From contig CAZWFQ010000008.1 in the NCBI GenBank assembly GCA_964633225.1, positions 1-64,000 of the forward strand: a DNA stretch of 64,000 nucleotides, read 5' to 3'. This DNA comes from JAKQIM01 sp964633225. Lineage in GTDB: Bacteria > Chloroflexota > Anaerolineae > Anaerolineales > UBA4823. Both the position numbers and the translations under genes were made by a program. Shown piece by piece: positions 8,326 through 17,803 of this stretch. The notes below the pieces were generated by a model. The model was not told the origin of the DNA, did not search any database, and saw only the letters and a program-made list of their open reading frames with translations. Each line of letters starts with the position of its first letter. Positions within the stretch are counted from its first letter, which is position 1.

Positions 8326-9159
8326 ATGGCCGAGCAACTCAAGTCAAAACCACCCGTGGGCGAAAAAACGTTGGCGAAGATACCTGGAGCTGAACCCAAC
8401 GCTCGGATCGACGCCTGGTGGTGGCTGGTGGCAATTGTAGTTGTCATGATCATATTCCTTATCGTTGCAGACCCAGGTACGTATTGGAATTTGATCGTCT
8501 TTGTTTGGGATGGGATCCAGATCACGTTTGGAGTGACGGTGCTGGCTTTCTTCCTCACCCTGTTTGTCGGTTTATTGGGTGGGTTGGGACGTTTGTCGAA
8601 GAACCGTTTCATTTTCGGCACAGCTACCTTGTATGTGGAATTGATTCGCGGTATTCCACTATTGGTTCAGTTGATCTGGTGGTATTTTGCCTTCCCGGTG
8701 ATCATTCAAGGTATTGGGCGCTCTTTGGGCATTGATTCATTACGCAGTTACCAGGCTCCGGCTGTGGCAATGGCAGTCTTGGGGCTGGTATTCTGTTACG
8801 GCGCGTATATGAGTGAGATTTACCGGGCTGGTATTCAGAGCATTCCGAAGGGTCAGATGGAGGCCGCTCGCAGCCTGGGGATGAATTATTTCCAGGCGAT
8901 GCGCTATGTGATTTTGCCGCAAGCGGTGCGGGTGATCTTGCCGCCGGTGGGGAATGAATTTATCGCTTTGTTGAAGGATTCTTCTCTGGTCAGTGTTGTG
9001 GCAGTTACTGACCTGACACGGCGTGGGCGAGAATTTATGTCAACCCATTTTAACCCGATCGAGACCTGGACGATGGTAGCTTTGCTGTATCTGGTCATGA
9101 CTTTGCTTTCGGCGCGCATTGTGGGTTGGTTGGAGCGCAGGAATAAGTTTGAGAGGTAA
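8326..9159 (+). CDS. polar amino acid ABC transporter, permease
   Basis: A 277-residue inner-membrane permease of the HisMQ/GlnP family. After a cytoplasmic N-terminus of about 35 residues there are five or more hydrophobic segments, the typical VELIRGIPLLVQL segment, and the EAA loop EAARSLGMNYFQAMRYVILPQA that docks to the ATPase. GGAGG at 8313-8317 selects the ATG at 8326 over an in-frame codon at 8299, which lies inside the hairpin. It is a single permease, so it would act as a homodimer with the ATPase encoded 6 bp downstream. Confidence 0.95.
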   Translation: MAEQLKSKPPVGEKTLAKIPGAEPNARIDAWWWLVAIVVVMIIFLIVADPGTYWNLIVFVWDGIQITFGVTVLAFFLTLFVGLLGGLGRLSKNRFIFGTATLYVELIRGIPLLVQLIWWYFAFPVIIQGIGRSLGIDSLRSYQAPAVAMAVLGLVFCYGAYMSEIYRAGIQSIPKGQMEAARSLGMNYFQAMRYVILPQAVRVILPPVGNEFIALLKDSSLVSVVAVTDLTRRGREFMSTHFNPIETWTMVALLYLVMTLLSARIVGWLERRNKFER

Positions 9160-9165
9160 TCAGCG

Positions 9166-9903
9166 ATGACAGACGAACCGATCATTCAAATCAAGAACGT
9201 GCACAAATATTTTGGTCATGTCCATGCTTTGCAAGGCGTGAGCCTAAACGTGAAAAAAGGGGAGGTTGTTGTAATCGTCGGTCCTTCAGGGTCTGGAAAA
9301 TCTACGTTGCTGCGCTGCATAAACCGCCTGGAAGAATATGACGAGGGCGAGATCGTCGTTGACGGCATCCCCTTGGATAACGCTAAGAATATTAATGAAG
9401 TGCGCAAAGAAGTTGGTATGGTCTTCCAGCAGTTCAACCTTTTTCCGAACATGACGGTTAAGGAAAATCTTACGCTGGCGCAGCGCGTAATTCGCAAGCG
9501 TACAGCGGAAGAAGCAAGCGAGATTGCCGATCAGCTTTTGATCAAAGTGGGTATCCCTGAGAAGTCAGATGCCTACCCGATGCAGCTCTCGGGCGGGCAG
9601 CAGCAGCGCGTGGCGATTGCCCGGGCCCTGGCAATGAGCCCTAAGATCATGTTATTTGATGAGCCGACCAGTGCGCTGGATCCAGAAATGATCAAAGAGG
9701 TTTTGGATGTAATGTTAGCACTGGCACAAGAGGGAATGACCATGGTGGTGGTTTCGCACGAGATGGGCTTTGCGCGCAATGCTGCCAACCGTGCCATTTT
9801 GATGGATGCGGGTCAAATTGTGGAAGAAGCAACGCCAGATATTTTGTTCACGGCGCCAACCCATCCACGGACAAAAGAGTTTTTGAGCAAAGTTCTGCAC
9901 TAA
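9166..9903 (+). CDS. polar amino acid ABC transporter, ATP-binding protein (GlnQ type)
   Basis: A 245-residue ABC ATPase with Walker A GPSGSGKST (39-47), Q-loop VFQQFNLFPNM, signature LSGGQQQRVAIARAL, Walker B IMLFDEPTSALDPE and H-loop VVSHEMGFA. The FNLFPNMTV segment is typical of the GlnQ/HisP polar amino acid group. GAGAGG at 9151-9156 overlaps the end of the permease gene. It completes a three-gene importer, followed directly by a strong terminator. Confidence 0.96.
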   Translation: MTDEPIIQIKNVHKYFGHVHALQGVSLNVKKGEVVVIVGPSGSGKSTLLRCINRLEEYDEGEIVVDGIPLDNAKNINEVRKEVGMVFQQFNLFPNMTVKENLTLAQRVIRKRTAEEASEIADQLLIKVGIPEKSDAYPMQLSGGQQQRVAIARALAMSPKIMLFDEPTSALDPEMIKEVLDVMLALAQEGMTMVVVSHEMGFARNAANRAILMDAGQIVEEATPDILFTAPTHPRTKEFLSKVLH

Positions 9904-9914
9904 AAGGATTAACC

Positions 9915-9967
9915 AAGCGATCGGCGCTGGCGAGGTGTGGGTTCGCGGGCGCCGATCGTTTGATTTT
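9915..9967. terminator. terminator between convergent importer and htpG genes
   Basis: A 13-bp stem (9915-9927 with 9949-9961, including one G-U pair) encloses a 21-nt loop; the right arm runs into TTTGATTTT. It lies 11 bp after the ATPase stop and 13 bp before the htpG stop, so it can serve both strands. Confidence 0.75.
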
Positions 9968-9973
9968 AAGGGG

Positions 9974-11851
9974 TTATTTCAAGGCGGTTTCGAGCAGTTT
10001 TTGGATGCGCGCGATCATGCTGGCAGGATCGGGATGCAGGCCCTCGATCAGCAGGGCATTTTCGTAGAGCTGGTCAATTGCCATTCCGCTCAACTCACCT
10101 CCGGGGGGAAGTGAATTGAGCTGAACCAGGATGGGGTGACCGGGATTGAGCTCGAGCACTTTCTTAGGGGGCTCAAAGTCCTCTTTAATGAAGCGATAGA
10201 CCCGCTGCAGCTCCTGATTGGGAGCACCCTCAGGATCTACCAGCCTGGCGGGCGACCCAGACAGCCGGTCGGTCATGCGGACATCGGTCACCTTGTCGCC
10301 AAGGTGATTTTTGAAGCGCTCGATCAACGTTACCCATTGTTCGGCGGGGATGGCGGGGGTCTCTTGGTGGGCAGGATTGGTTTCTTTTGTGGGCAGCTTG
10401 AGGTCAGCCGATGCGACATTGGTGAGAGGATGTTCTTGATACTCTGTCAGGCGGACCAGCATAAAAGAATCGATGGGCTCGGTGAGCAAGAGCACTTCGT
10501 ACTCATGCTGGCGCATCATATCCAGGTGGGGGCTTTGCACCAGCGACCGGGCATCATCGCCCAGGATATAGTAGATTTCTTTTTGGTCCGGCTTCATGCG
10601 CCCAATGTAATCGTCTAAGGATGACCAGTTGTCGGGATGGGTAATGGTGCGGAAACGCAGCAAGGGGTAGAGCTCTTTTGCTTCGGTTTGTTCCGTGGCA
10701 ATCCCTTCTTTGATGTAACGGCCAAATTCATGCCAGAATTTTCCGTAATTTTCCGGCTCGTCTTCGGCCAGCTTTTTGAGCGTGTCGATGATCTTAGAGG
10801 CGACCAGCTTTTTCAACTGGGCCATAACGCGCGATGCCTGGACCGTCTCGCGCGAGACGTTCAGCGGCAAATCTTCAGAGTCAACCACTCCTTGTACAAA
10901 GCGGAAATTCTCAGGTAGGAGCTCTTTACAATATTCCTGGATCAAGATTTTGCGCGCATATAGTTTCAGGCCATCCTCTTTGCGCAAGGCAAACATGCCG
11001 CGCTCGGCTTTGGCAGGGATGTAGAGGATGGCGTACATCTGCACCGGGGCGTCAACGGCCATGTGGGCATGGGTCAGGGGCGGGCTGAAATCTAGGGTGA
11101 GCTGGCGGTAGAATTCTTCGTAATCTTTCTTTTCAACTTTGCGGAGCGGCTGGCGCCAGATGGCAGTCTGGCGATTCACTTGCTCGTGTTTTTCGCCCAG
11201 GTAAATGGGGAAGGAAATAAAGTCTGAGTGTTTGCGGATGATGTCGCGCAGGCGATATTCTTGGGCAAATTCTTTGGCATCTTCTTTGAGCTTGATCACC
11301 ACCTGGGTGCCGCGCGTGGTCATTTCGGCTGGCTCGATGGTGAAGGTATCAGTGCCGGTGCAGAACCAGGCCGCGGCTTGTGCATCTGGCTGGTAAGACC
11401 GCGAGATCACGCGAATCCACTCTGCGACCATGAAGGCGGAATAGAAGCCGACCCCAAATTGCCCAATGACATCGGCAAGGTTTTTGGTGCCCTTTTGGGC
11501 AGCGGTCACAAATGCTTTGGCGCCAGAATGGGCGATGGTACCCAGATTCGCTGCCATCTCCTCAGCGGTCATGCCAATGCCGGTGTCGGAGATGGTGAGG
11601 GTGTTTTGTTCAGGATCGGCAGTGATGGTGATGGCCAACTCGGCATCGGGATCTAAGACGCTGCGGTTGGTGAGCGTCTCAAAGTCAATGCGCGTCAGCG
11701 CATCAGAAGCATTGGAGATCAGCTCTCGCAGGAAGATCTCGCGCTCTGTGTAGAGCGAGTGGATCAAGATATCGAGCAGTTGGCGGGTTTCGGCCTTAAA
11801 GGGGATGGGATTGGGGGCTTCAGGAGTTGAAGCCTGTTCATTGTTTACCAT
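9974..11851 (-). CDS. htpG: chaperone HtpG (Hsp90)
   Basis: A 625-residue cytosolic Hsp90 that uses ATP to remodel client proteins. The N-terminal GHKL ATPase motifs are present: ELISNASDAL with the metal-binding Asn, SDTGIGMTAEEM and GQFGVGFYSAFMV. The middle domain carries DLPLNVSRE. The ATG at 11851 has TGGAG eight bases upstream and is preferred to the in-frame GTG at 11857. It is the last gene of the minus-strand block, 26 bp after ettA. Confidence 0.96.
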   Translation of the reverse strand: MVNNEQASTPEAPNPIPFKAETRQLLDILIHSLYTEREIFLRELISNASDALTRIDFETLTNRSVLDPDAELAITITADPEQNTLTISDTGIGMTAEEMAANLGTIAHSGAKAFVTAAQKGTKNLADVIGQFGVGFYSAFMVAEWIRVISRSYQPDAQAAAWFCTGTDTFTIEPAEMTTRGTQVVIKLKEDAKEFAQEYRLRDIIRKHSDFISFPIYLGEKHEQVNRQTAIWRQPLRKVEKKDYEEFYRQLTLDFSPPLTHAHMAVDAPVQMYAILYIPAKAERGMFALRKEDGLKLYARKILIQEYCKELLPENFRFVQGVVDSEDLPLNVSRETVQASRVMAQLKKLVASKIIDTLKKLAEDEPENYGKFWHEFGRYIKEGIATEQTEAKELYPLLRFRTITHPDNWSSLDDYIGRMKPDQKEIYYILGDDARSLVQSPHLDMMRQHEYEVLLLTEPIDSFMLVRLTEYQEHPLTNVASADLKLPTKETNPAHQETPAIPAEQWVTLIERFKNHLGDKVTDVRMTDRLSGSPARLVDPEGAPNQELQRVYRFIKEDFEPPKKVLELNPGHPILVQLNSLPPGGELSGMAIDQLYENALLIEGLHPDPASMIARIQKLLETALK

Positions 11852-11877
11852 GTTCACACTCCATTTATATGATTGAA

Positions 11878-13551
11878 TTAACGGGTAAGTTTTTTGTATT
11901 GGATGCGGTGGGGAGTATCGGCAGCAATGCCCAGCCTTTGATGGCGGTCAGCCTCGTAATCAGAATAGTTTCCTTCTCGGAAGACGATCTGGCTGTCACC
12001 TTCAAAAGCCAAGATGTGGGTGGCTACACGGTCCAAGAACCAGCGATCATGGCTGACAACAATGGCACAACCGGCAAAGTTTTCTACCGTCTCTTCGAGT
12101 GCCCGCAGGGTGTTAACATCCAGGTCGTTGGTCGGCTCATCCAGCAGCAGTACGTTGGCGCCTTGCTTAAGGATTTTTGCCAGGTGAACCCGATTGCGTT
12201 CGCCGCCTGACAGGGCGCCCACTTTTTTCTGCTGGTCGGCGCCCAAAAAGTTGAAGCTGGCGACATAGGCGCGCGAATTGATCTTGCGGTTCCCCAGGGT
12301 CAGCGTTTCTTCGCCGCTTGAGATCTCTTCCCAAACAGTTTTTTCACCGTCTAGCGTGGCCCGAGACTGATCAACATAGGCCATTTGTACTGTCTGACCA
12401 ATCTTGATCTGCCCGGCGTCCGGCTGCTCCTGGCTAGTGATCAGGCGCAGCAAGGTTGTCTTACCGGCGCCATTGGGGCCGATGACACCGATGATGCTGC
12501 CAGGCGGAAGGCTGAGGTTGAGGTCATCGATCAACAAGCGCTCGCCGTAGGCTTTTGAGACGTGTTGGAAATCAATGACGATATCGCCCAGGCGCGGGCC
12601 AGGGGGGATGTAAATCTCCAGATCCTCACGGCGTTCTTCAAACTCTTGCCCAAGCAGCTTTTCGTAGGCACTGACACGTGCCTTGCCTTTGGCCTGACGC
12701 GCCTTGGGCGACATATGGATCCACTCCAACTCGCGCTCGAGCGTTTTCTGGCGGCGGCTTTCGCTTTTTTCTTCGCGGGCCAGACGTTCTTTTTTCTGTT
12801 CAAGCCAGGAGGAATAATTGCCGCGCCAGGGGATGCCGTGGCCATGATCGAGCTCTAAAATCCATTCAGCCACGTTATCGAGGAAATAGCGATCGTGGGT
12901 CACGGCGATGACGGTGCCTTTGTACTGCTGCAAGTGACGCTCCAGCCAGGCCACGGACTCGGCATCCAAATGGTTGGTGGGCTCATCCAGCAGAAGGATG
13001 TCGGGCTCAGTCAACAGCAGGCGGCACAGGGCCACCCTGCGCCTCTCGCCGCCCGAAATAATGGAGGTGGGGGTTTCGCCCGGCGGGCAGCGCAGCGCGT
13101 CCATGGCCATTTGCAGACGATTATCCAGGGTCCAGGCTTCCAGCTTATCGAGGGTTTCCTGGAGGCGGGTTTGTTCGGCGATCAGGGCATCAAAATCAGC
13201 ATCTGGCTCGGCGAAGCGGTTGTTAACATCGTCGTACTGCTTGATCATTTCGATGATGGGCTGGACGGCTTCTTCAACAACCTGCTTGACGGTTTTGGCA
13301 GGGTCAAGCTCGGGTTCTTGTTCCAAAAGGCCAACTGTGTAGCCTTTGGAAAAGGAGAGCTCCCCTACGTAATCGGGGTCTTTGCCAGCAATGATCTTGA
13401 GCAAGGTGCTTTTGCCTGAGCCGTTGAGGCCCAAAACGCCGATCTTGGCACCGTAATAAAAGCCCAATGAGATATCGCGCAAAACCTGTTTGTTGGGCGG
13501 GTAAATACGCCCCAGCCGGATGGTGGAGAAAATGACTTGTTGGTCGCTCAT
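11878..13551 (-). CDS. ettA: energy-dependent translational throttle ABC-F protein EttA
   Basis: A 557-residue soluble ABC-F protein with two ATPase domains and no membrane part. Domain 1 has Walker A GLNGSGKST (41-49), SGGERRRVALCRLLL and LLLDEPTNHLDAESV; domain 2 has GPNGAGKTTLLR, LSGGERNRVHLAK and LLLDEPTNDLDVNT. The linker between them (about 240-310) is long and rich in Arg, Lys and Glu, as required for ribosome E-site binding. The length and the PPNKQVLRDISL start match EttA. It lies 3 bp downstream of the methyltransferase gene. Confidence 0.95.
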   Translation of the reverse strand: MSDQQVIFSTIRLGRIYPPNKQVLRDISLGFYYGAKIGVLGLNGSGKSTLLKIIAGKDPDYVGELSFSKGYTVGLLEQEPELDPAKTVKQVVEEAVQPIIEMIKQYDDVNNRFAEPDADFDALIAEQTRLQETLDKLEAWTLDNRLQMAMDALRCPPGETPTSIISGGERRRVALCRLLLTEPDILLLDEPTNHLDAESVAWLERHLQQYKGTVIAVTHDRYFLDNVAEWILELDHGHGIPWRGNYSSWLEQKKERLAREEKSESRRQKTLERELEWIHMSPKARQAKGKARVSAYEKLLGQEFEERREDLEIYIPPGPRLGDIVIDFQHVSKAYGERLLIDDLNLSLPPGSIIGVIGPNGAGKTTLLRLITSQEQPDAGQIKIGQTVQMAYVDQSRATLDGEKTVWEEISSGEETLTLGNRKINSRAYVASFNFLGADQQKKVGALSGGERNRVHLAKILKQGANVLLLDEPTNDLDVNTLRALEETVENFAGCAIVVSHDRWFLDRVATHILAFEGDSQIVFREGNYSDYEADRHQRLGIAADTPHRIQYKKLTR

Positions 13552-13554
13552 GTT

Positions 13555-14388
13555 TTATCCTTTGGTGGCTACAAATAAGCCCACACTTTTTGATATGTGA
13601 ATGGCGCCCGTCTTCCGGATCCTATCTTCGATCAGGCGGTGTGTGACATCGATTTTCTCTTGCTGGCCGGCCGTAGATAGGTTTTCCATCACCTCGGCGT
13701 TAGCAGCCATGGAAAGAATGTAGGCGATCAATGGCTGGGCCTCGGTCACCACCAGTTCGTCAGGATACGAATGGATGACAACGTTGGAAAAATATGGATC
13801 AAGCTGGGCAGTGCCGTTTTCGAGGGTGAACTCGCTAACGCCGAAAGCTTGCCGGGCGCGATCGTCTAAGCCTGGATCGATTTCGATCATCAACTCATGG
13901 ATCTGGTGCAGGTTGGCCTGCCCATTGGTGGCGGCGTATAGATGCCCGCCGGGCTTGAGCACACGCTGGATCTCAGCCAGGGCTTTGGGCCGGTTGGGGA
14001 TATGGTAGAGCATGTGGTTGGCAATGACGGCATCCAGGCTGCCATCTTCAAAGGGAATCTCCTGGGCATCGATGAGCTTGAAATCGAAAGAGTCTGAGCT
14101 TGCAAGGTTGCGCTGCGCTTCTTCGACCATGCCTGGCGAAAAATCGGAGAGAGTGATCTTCCATCCAGCGGGTATGCGCGCCAGATTATCAGTCCATAAT
14201 CCGCCCGGGCCGCAGCCCAGTTCCAACAGGTGGGCGTGAGGAGGCAGTTCGAATTGGTCGAACACCCACAGGAACCAGTTATACGGATTGGTGTGAAAGC
14301 GAGCATGAAGCTGGGCACGGGCGTTCAGGTTAGAAGAGTTTTTGTACTGCTCGGTTCGAAGGTAGGTTTGATTTGTACGTTTTGACAT
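13555..14388 (-). CDS. class I SAM-dependent methyltransferase
   Basis: A 277-residue soluble protein with a UbiE/Methyltransf_11-type Rossmann domain: LLELGCGPGGLW (motif I, about 55-66), SDFSPGMVEEAQ, DAVIANHMLYHIPN and IQRVLKPGGHLYAA. The first 35 residues are basic with a YNWFLWVFDQF segment. The substrate cannot be read from the sequence; the fold is used for small molecules, lipids and quinones alike. It is packed between the L,D-transpeptidase and ettA with 1-3 bp spacing, suggesting one transcript but no obvious shared pathway. Confidence 0.88.
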   Translation of the reverse strand: MSKRTNQTYLRTEQYKNSSNLNARAQLHARFHTNPYNWFLWVFDQFELPPHAHLLELGCGPGGLWTDNLARIPAGWKITLSDFSPGMVEEAQRNLASSDSFDFKLIDAQEIPFEDGSLDAVIANHMLYHIPNRPKALAEIQRVLKPGGHLYAATNGQANLHQIHELMIEIDPGLDDRARQAFGVSEFTLENGTAQLDPYFSNVVIHSYPDELVVTEAQPLIAYILSMAANAEVMENLSTAGQQEKIDVTHRLIEDRIRKTGAIHISKSVGLFVATKG

Positions 14389-14389
14389 A

Positions 14390-15439
14390 TCAGGTCACTA
14401 ACACCAGGGTGCCGGAGCCGCGCCGTTCCCAATCAGCGTGGCTTTCGACAGGAGTTTTGAATACGGGGGTTGTCCAGCGGAAGAGCCACTTGGCATGATC
14501 GCAGTGCATGTTGACGCAGCCACGGCTCATTGGCGAGCCAAAGTTATCGTGCCAGTAGGCGCCGTGGAAGGCATGGCCTTCGCTGGTAAAGAAGCAGGTC
14601 CAGGGGACGCCGGGCAAATCGTAGCCTTCTGAGGCCAGGTTGCCGGTTCCCATGTGCTTGGAGGGCATTTTGGATTGGACACGGAACCCGCCGACCGGTG
14701 TATTCCAGGGCAAGCCGTTGGGATCAGGTTTGTAATCTGAACCGGTGGAGACAGGCGTGAACAATACAACCTGGTCACCTTCGTAGGCGGTCAGGGTTTG
14801 GTTTCGGATGGAAACTTCAATCCGTTTTTCTTCCGGCGGCACATCCGGTGAAATGGGGCTGATCTCTTCATCGGGGATCAGGCGGATATGAGAGGCTGGT
14901 ACGTGGTATTGATCTTCGCGCAGCTCGTCGTGCAGCCGGTACCATGGGGTACCATCGGGACCTTCATCCACGCCCACTGCCCAGTGGGTGGAGCGGTAGT
15001 ACAGGCGACTTCTGCGGTGCCAGCCATCATAGATGACGTACTGGTAGATCTGGGAATAGGGGACGGTTACCTCGCAAAGTTGGCCGCTTTTGGGTAACTC
15101 GTCAACCGGTTCGTTGAAGGAGTAGCTCACGCGTTGAACGTAAGCGCTGTGGATGTAGCCGTTCCAGACGCGATACCAACGAGGATTAAAAGGCGGGCCG
15201 CTGCTGGGTATCAGTTCATAATACAAGTTGACCAGGTTGTCTTTGAACAAGTATCCAACAGTTTCTCCCTTGGGCCAGGCTGGCTGGCGAAACACGCTGA
15301 TCGAATCGCGGCCGATGCGCCCGATCAACCCGCTGGGATACTCAGCACCCGGAGATTGGGGAAAAGGGTTGAAGGCCAGGCTGCCCAGGGCCAGCGCGCC
15401 CAACTTTAGAAAATCGCGGCGAGAAGGAGAATGGCTCAT
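14390..15439 (-). CDS. Tat-exported L,D-transpeptidase (YkuD domain)
   Basis: A 349-residue exported enzyme expected to cross-link peptidoglycan or an equivalent wall polymer, or to attach proteins to it. The N-terminus is a twin-arginine signal, SRRDFLKLGALALG. The middle (about 35-190) looks like SH3-like wall-binding repeats. The YkuD catalytic domain starts at about residue 205 (IEVSIRNQTLTAYEG) and has His292 in FHGAYWHD and the nucleophile Cys308 in MSRGCVNM. Substrate is inferred. In Chloroflexota, whose envelopes are usually thin and monoderm, such Tat-exported YkuD proteins are common. Confidence 0.93.
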   Translation of the reverse strand: MSHSPSRRDFLKLGALALGSLAFNPFPQSPGAEYPSGLIGRIGRDSISVFRQPAWPKGETVGYLFKDNLVNLYYELIPSSGPPFNPRWYRVWNGYIHSAYVQRVSYSFNEPVDELPKSGQLCEVTVPYSQIYQYVIYDGWHRRSRLYYRSTHWAVGVDEGPDGTPWYRLHDELREDQYHVPASHIRLIPDEEISPISPDVPPEEKRIEVSIRNQTLTAYEGDQVVLFTPVSTGSDYKPDPNGLPWNTPVGGFRVQSKMPSKHMGTGNLASEGYDLPGVPWTCFFTSEGHAFHGAYWHDNFGSPMSRGCVNMHCDHAKWLFRWTTPVFKTPVESHADWERRGSGTLVLVT

Positions 15440-15469
15440 AATAAGCGGATTTTACCGAGAACCGGGTGA

Positions 15470-17803
15470 TTAAGCAATGCCCTTAGCATCTGTATGGGAA
15501 AAATACGCCCGATAGGCCGCACTCTCATCCAGTAAGGCTTTTAGACGGAGTGTGATATGGTCGGGGTCTAGAGATGGGTCGGCTGGGCCATTGGGGGCCT
15601 GGGCGCCTTCGACAACCCAAACCTGTTCGCCTTCTTGACGGGTAATTGTAAAATGGCCTTGTGCTTGCATCCAATCCAGGCCAGCCTGGACGGTTGGAAG
15701 GCGTTGGGCTGTGGCGGCTGCCAGGACGGGCAGAAGGATGCTGCCCTGGTTGACTCGCAAGGCATATTTTAGCAGGCCAGCCAGGCGTTTTAAATACGGT
15801 TCGGGCCGGTCCATGCCTGGGTCCACGGCAAACAGGTAAATGGTCTCGGGCTTGACCAGGTCGAGCACTTTTTTTAACTCGGCCGGGCCAGGTGGAATGG
15901 TCCAGATAGCCAGCGCGCTTGCGGCGGATAGGTGGTTGCGATCTCGAGTGTCTATTTTGTCTATGGCGCTGGCTTCGCACCAGACCTGAAGTTTCTGTTC
16001 GGCGGCCAAACGCTGGAGCACTGGCAGTGGGTGTATTTCGGTGCGGTGATCGACCACGGTGGCGATCTGCGGACGACTTTGAATGACAGGGGCGACCCCT
16101 TCAACAGGACGAAAATCAATCCATTCGACCTGTATATCGCGTTGGCCGCGGTAGGTGGTGGCGCGCACATGGTAGGCCATGTCAAAGGGGCCTTCGGGCA
16201 GCGGCAAGCCTGCACCGTGCCACCAGACCACGCGTTGGGTGGCGCCACTTTCATCTTGAACGGTCAAAGACAAGTGGTTGCCGCTGCGTCCGATCGAGGT
16301 ATGGCTATTTAAGACCAGGTTGCGCGAGGCCAGGGTCAAAGACGGGTTGCCAGGACCAAAGGGCGCCAGGCGTTCCAAATCGGCAATCAACTCAAGGTTG
16401 ATCTCAGATAAGGGCAGGTAACCATCAAGTGGCAGCAAACTCTCGGGTTGGGCAGCCCCGCCCAGATTACGAATGGTGCGCGATAGGGCACGGCGGAACT
16501 CTGGCACGCGTTCGGCCTCGATTGAGAGCCCGGCAGCCATTGGGTGACCGCCAAAGCTGTTCAGCAGGTGTTGGTTGGCGGCAATGGCATCTGTGATATT
16601 GATCCCATCTACAGAACGGGCTGAGCCGCGGGCGGGGAGCCCCGGAGGGGCCGAGAGTAAAATGACTGGGCGGTCGTATTGCTCGACCAGGCGGCTGGCA
16701 ACAATGCCAATCACTCCAGCTGGCCAGTCTGTATGTGCCAAAACCAGGGCTGCGTCATCGAGCAAGCTGCGGTCGGCATCGATTTGTGCCTGCGCGGCCT
16801 GAAAAACCTGGTCTGTGAGCAGCTTACGTTCGGCATTCATGCCCTCTAACTCTAAAGCCATGATGCGCGCCCGCCCGATGTCTTGGGTGGTCAACAGTTC
16901 AACCACCTGGTTGGCATCTGATAAACGGCCAAGTGCATTCAGGCGCGGCCCTAAGACGAAACCGATATGCTCTTCGGATAAATTTTGTGGGGCGATTTCG
17001 GCTTGTTCGAGGATGGCTTGTAAACCCATGCGTTGTGTCTGGCGCAGGGCGTGCATGCCGCGCTGCAGCAGGTAGCGTGTTTCGCCTCGCAGCTCGGCCA
17101 GGTCGGCAACGATCCCCAATGCCACCAGGTCGAGCAAGTTCAGGCTGGCATCTGGCTGCCCGGAACGGCGATAGAGCTCCTCAGCCAGCTTGTAAGCTAC
17201 CCCCACGCCTGGCAGGGTGCTGAAGGGATGATCTGGGGGAAGACGCTTGGGATTGACGATGGCCAGGGCCTGGGGGAGTTCTGGCGGCAGGTCGTGGTGA
17301 TCGGTGACTATGGCTGGAATGCCCTGCTCCTTCGCATAGGCAAGAGCCTCGTGGGCGCTAATGCCGGTATCGCAGGTAAGGAGCAACTGAACGCCTTGGT
17401 GAAATAGCTCTTCTAGGGCTGGGATGCTGAGGCCGTGTGATTCGTGGGAGCGCATGGGGATATGAAAGGTGACGCTCGCCCCCAGGTCTTTCAGGACGGA
17501 AACCAGCAAAGTGGTGGCAGTCTGCCCGTCCACATCGAAGTCGCCCCAAACACAGATGGATTTCTCGGCCCGGATGGCATCTTCTAGTGTAGAAGCTGCT
17601 AATAGAAGATCAGGCATTTCGGCAGGAGATGCAGATGTGTAAAAATTGGGATCCAGAAAGGCTTTGGCGGCCTGGGGGGTGGTCAGGCCGCGGGCATAAA
17701 GGGTCTGGGCAATCAGGGGATGACCGCCTACGGCTTGCTGTAATTCAACAGGGATATCAACTGGCTCTGGCTCAACCCAGCGTTTGCTAGAATTCGATCT
17801 CAC
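15470..17803 (-). CDS. recJ: single-stranded-DNA-specific exonuclease RecJ
   Basis: A 777-residue DHH-family 5'-3' exonuclease used in recombination and mismatch repair. Visible motifs are VWGDFDVDGQTA (Asp-rich metal site near residue 90), LTCDTGISAHEAL, VTDHHDLP, PGVGVAYKL and the DHHA1-side GFVLGPRLNALGRL, followed by the GGHPMAAGLS motif. The C-terminal 200 residues are an extension beyond the usual core of about 570. The start is GTG 17803 (GGAG eight bases upstream) or TTG 17806; both overlap the nuclease gene by about 20 bp. Coupling to helicase and nuclease genes suggests a double-strand break repair operon. Confidence 0.94.
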   Translation of the reverse strand: MRSNSSKRWVEPEPVDIPVELQQAVGGHPLIAQTLYARGLTTPQAAKAFLDPNFYTSASPAEMPDLLLAASTLEDAIRAEKSICVWGDFDVDGQTATTLLVSVLKDLGASVTFHIPMRSHESHGLSIPALEELFHQGVQLLLTCDTGISAHEALAYAKEQGIPAIVTDHHDLPPELPQALAIVNPKRLPPDHPFSTLPGVGVAYKLAEELYRRSGQPDASLNLLDLVALGIVADLAELRGETRYLLQRGMHALRQTQRMGLQAILEQAEIAPQNLSEEHIGFVLGPRLNALGRLSDANQVVELLTTQDIGRARIMALELEGMNAERKLLTDQVFQAAQAQIDADRSLLDDAALVLAHTDWPAGVIGIVASRLVEQYDRPVILLSAPPGLPARGSARSVDGINITDAIAANQHLLNSFGGHPMAAGLSIEAERVPEFRRALSRTIRNLGGAAQPESLLPLDGYLPLSEINLELIADLERLAPFGPGNPSLTLASRNLVLNSHTSIGRSGNHLSLTVQDESGATQRVVWWHGAGLPLPEGPFDMAYHVRATTYRGQRDIQVEWIDFRPVEGVAPVIQSRPQIATVVDHRTEIHPLPVLQRLAAEQKLQVWCEASAIDKIDTRDRNHLSAASALAIWTIPPGPAELKKVLDLVKPETIYLFAVDPGMDRPEPYLKRLAGLLKYALRVNQGSILLPVLAAATAQRLPTVQAGLDWMQAQGHFTITRQEGEQVWVVEGAQAPNGPADPSLDPDHITLRLKALLDESAAYRAYFSHTDAKGIA

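Noticed and set aside
7740..8621. 293-codon open frame on the minus strand
   Set aside because: It is antisense to the binding protein and permease genes, which have signal peptide, motifs and ribosome sites.
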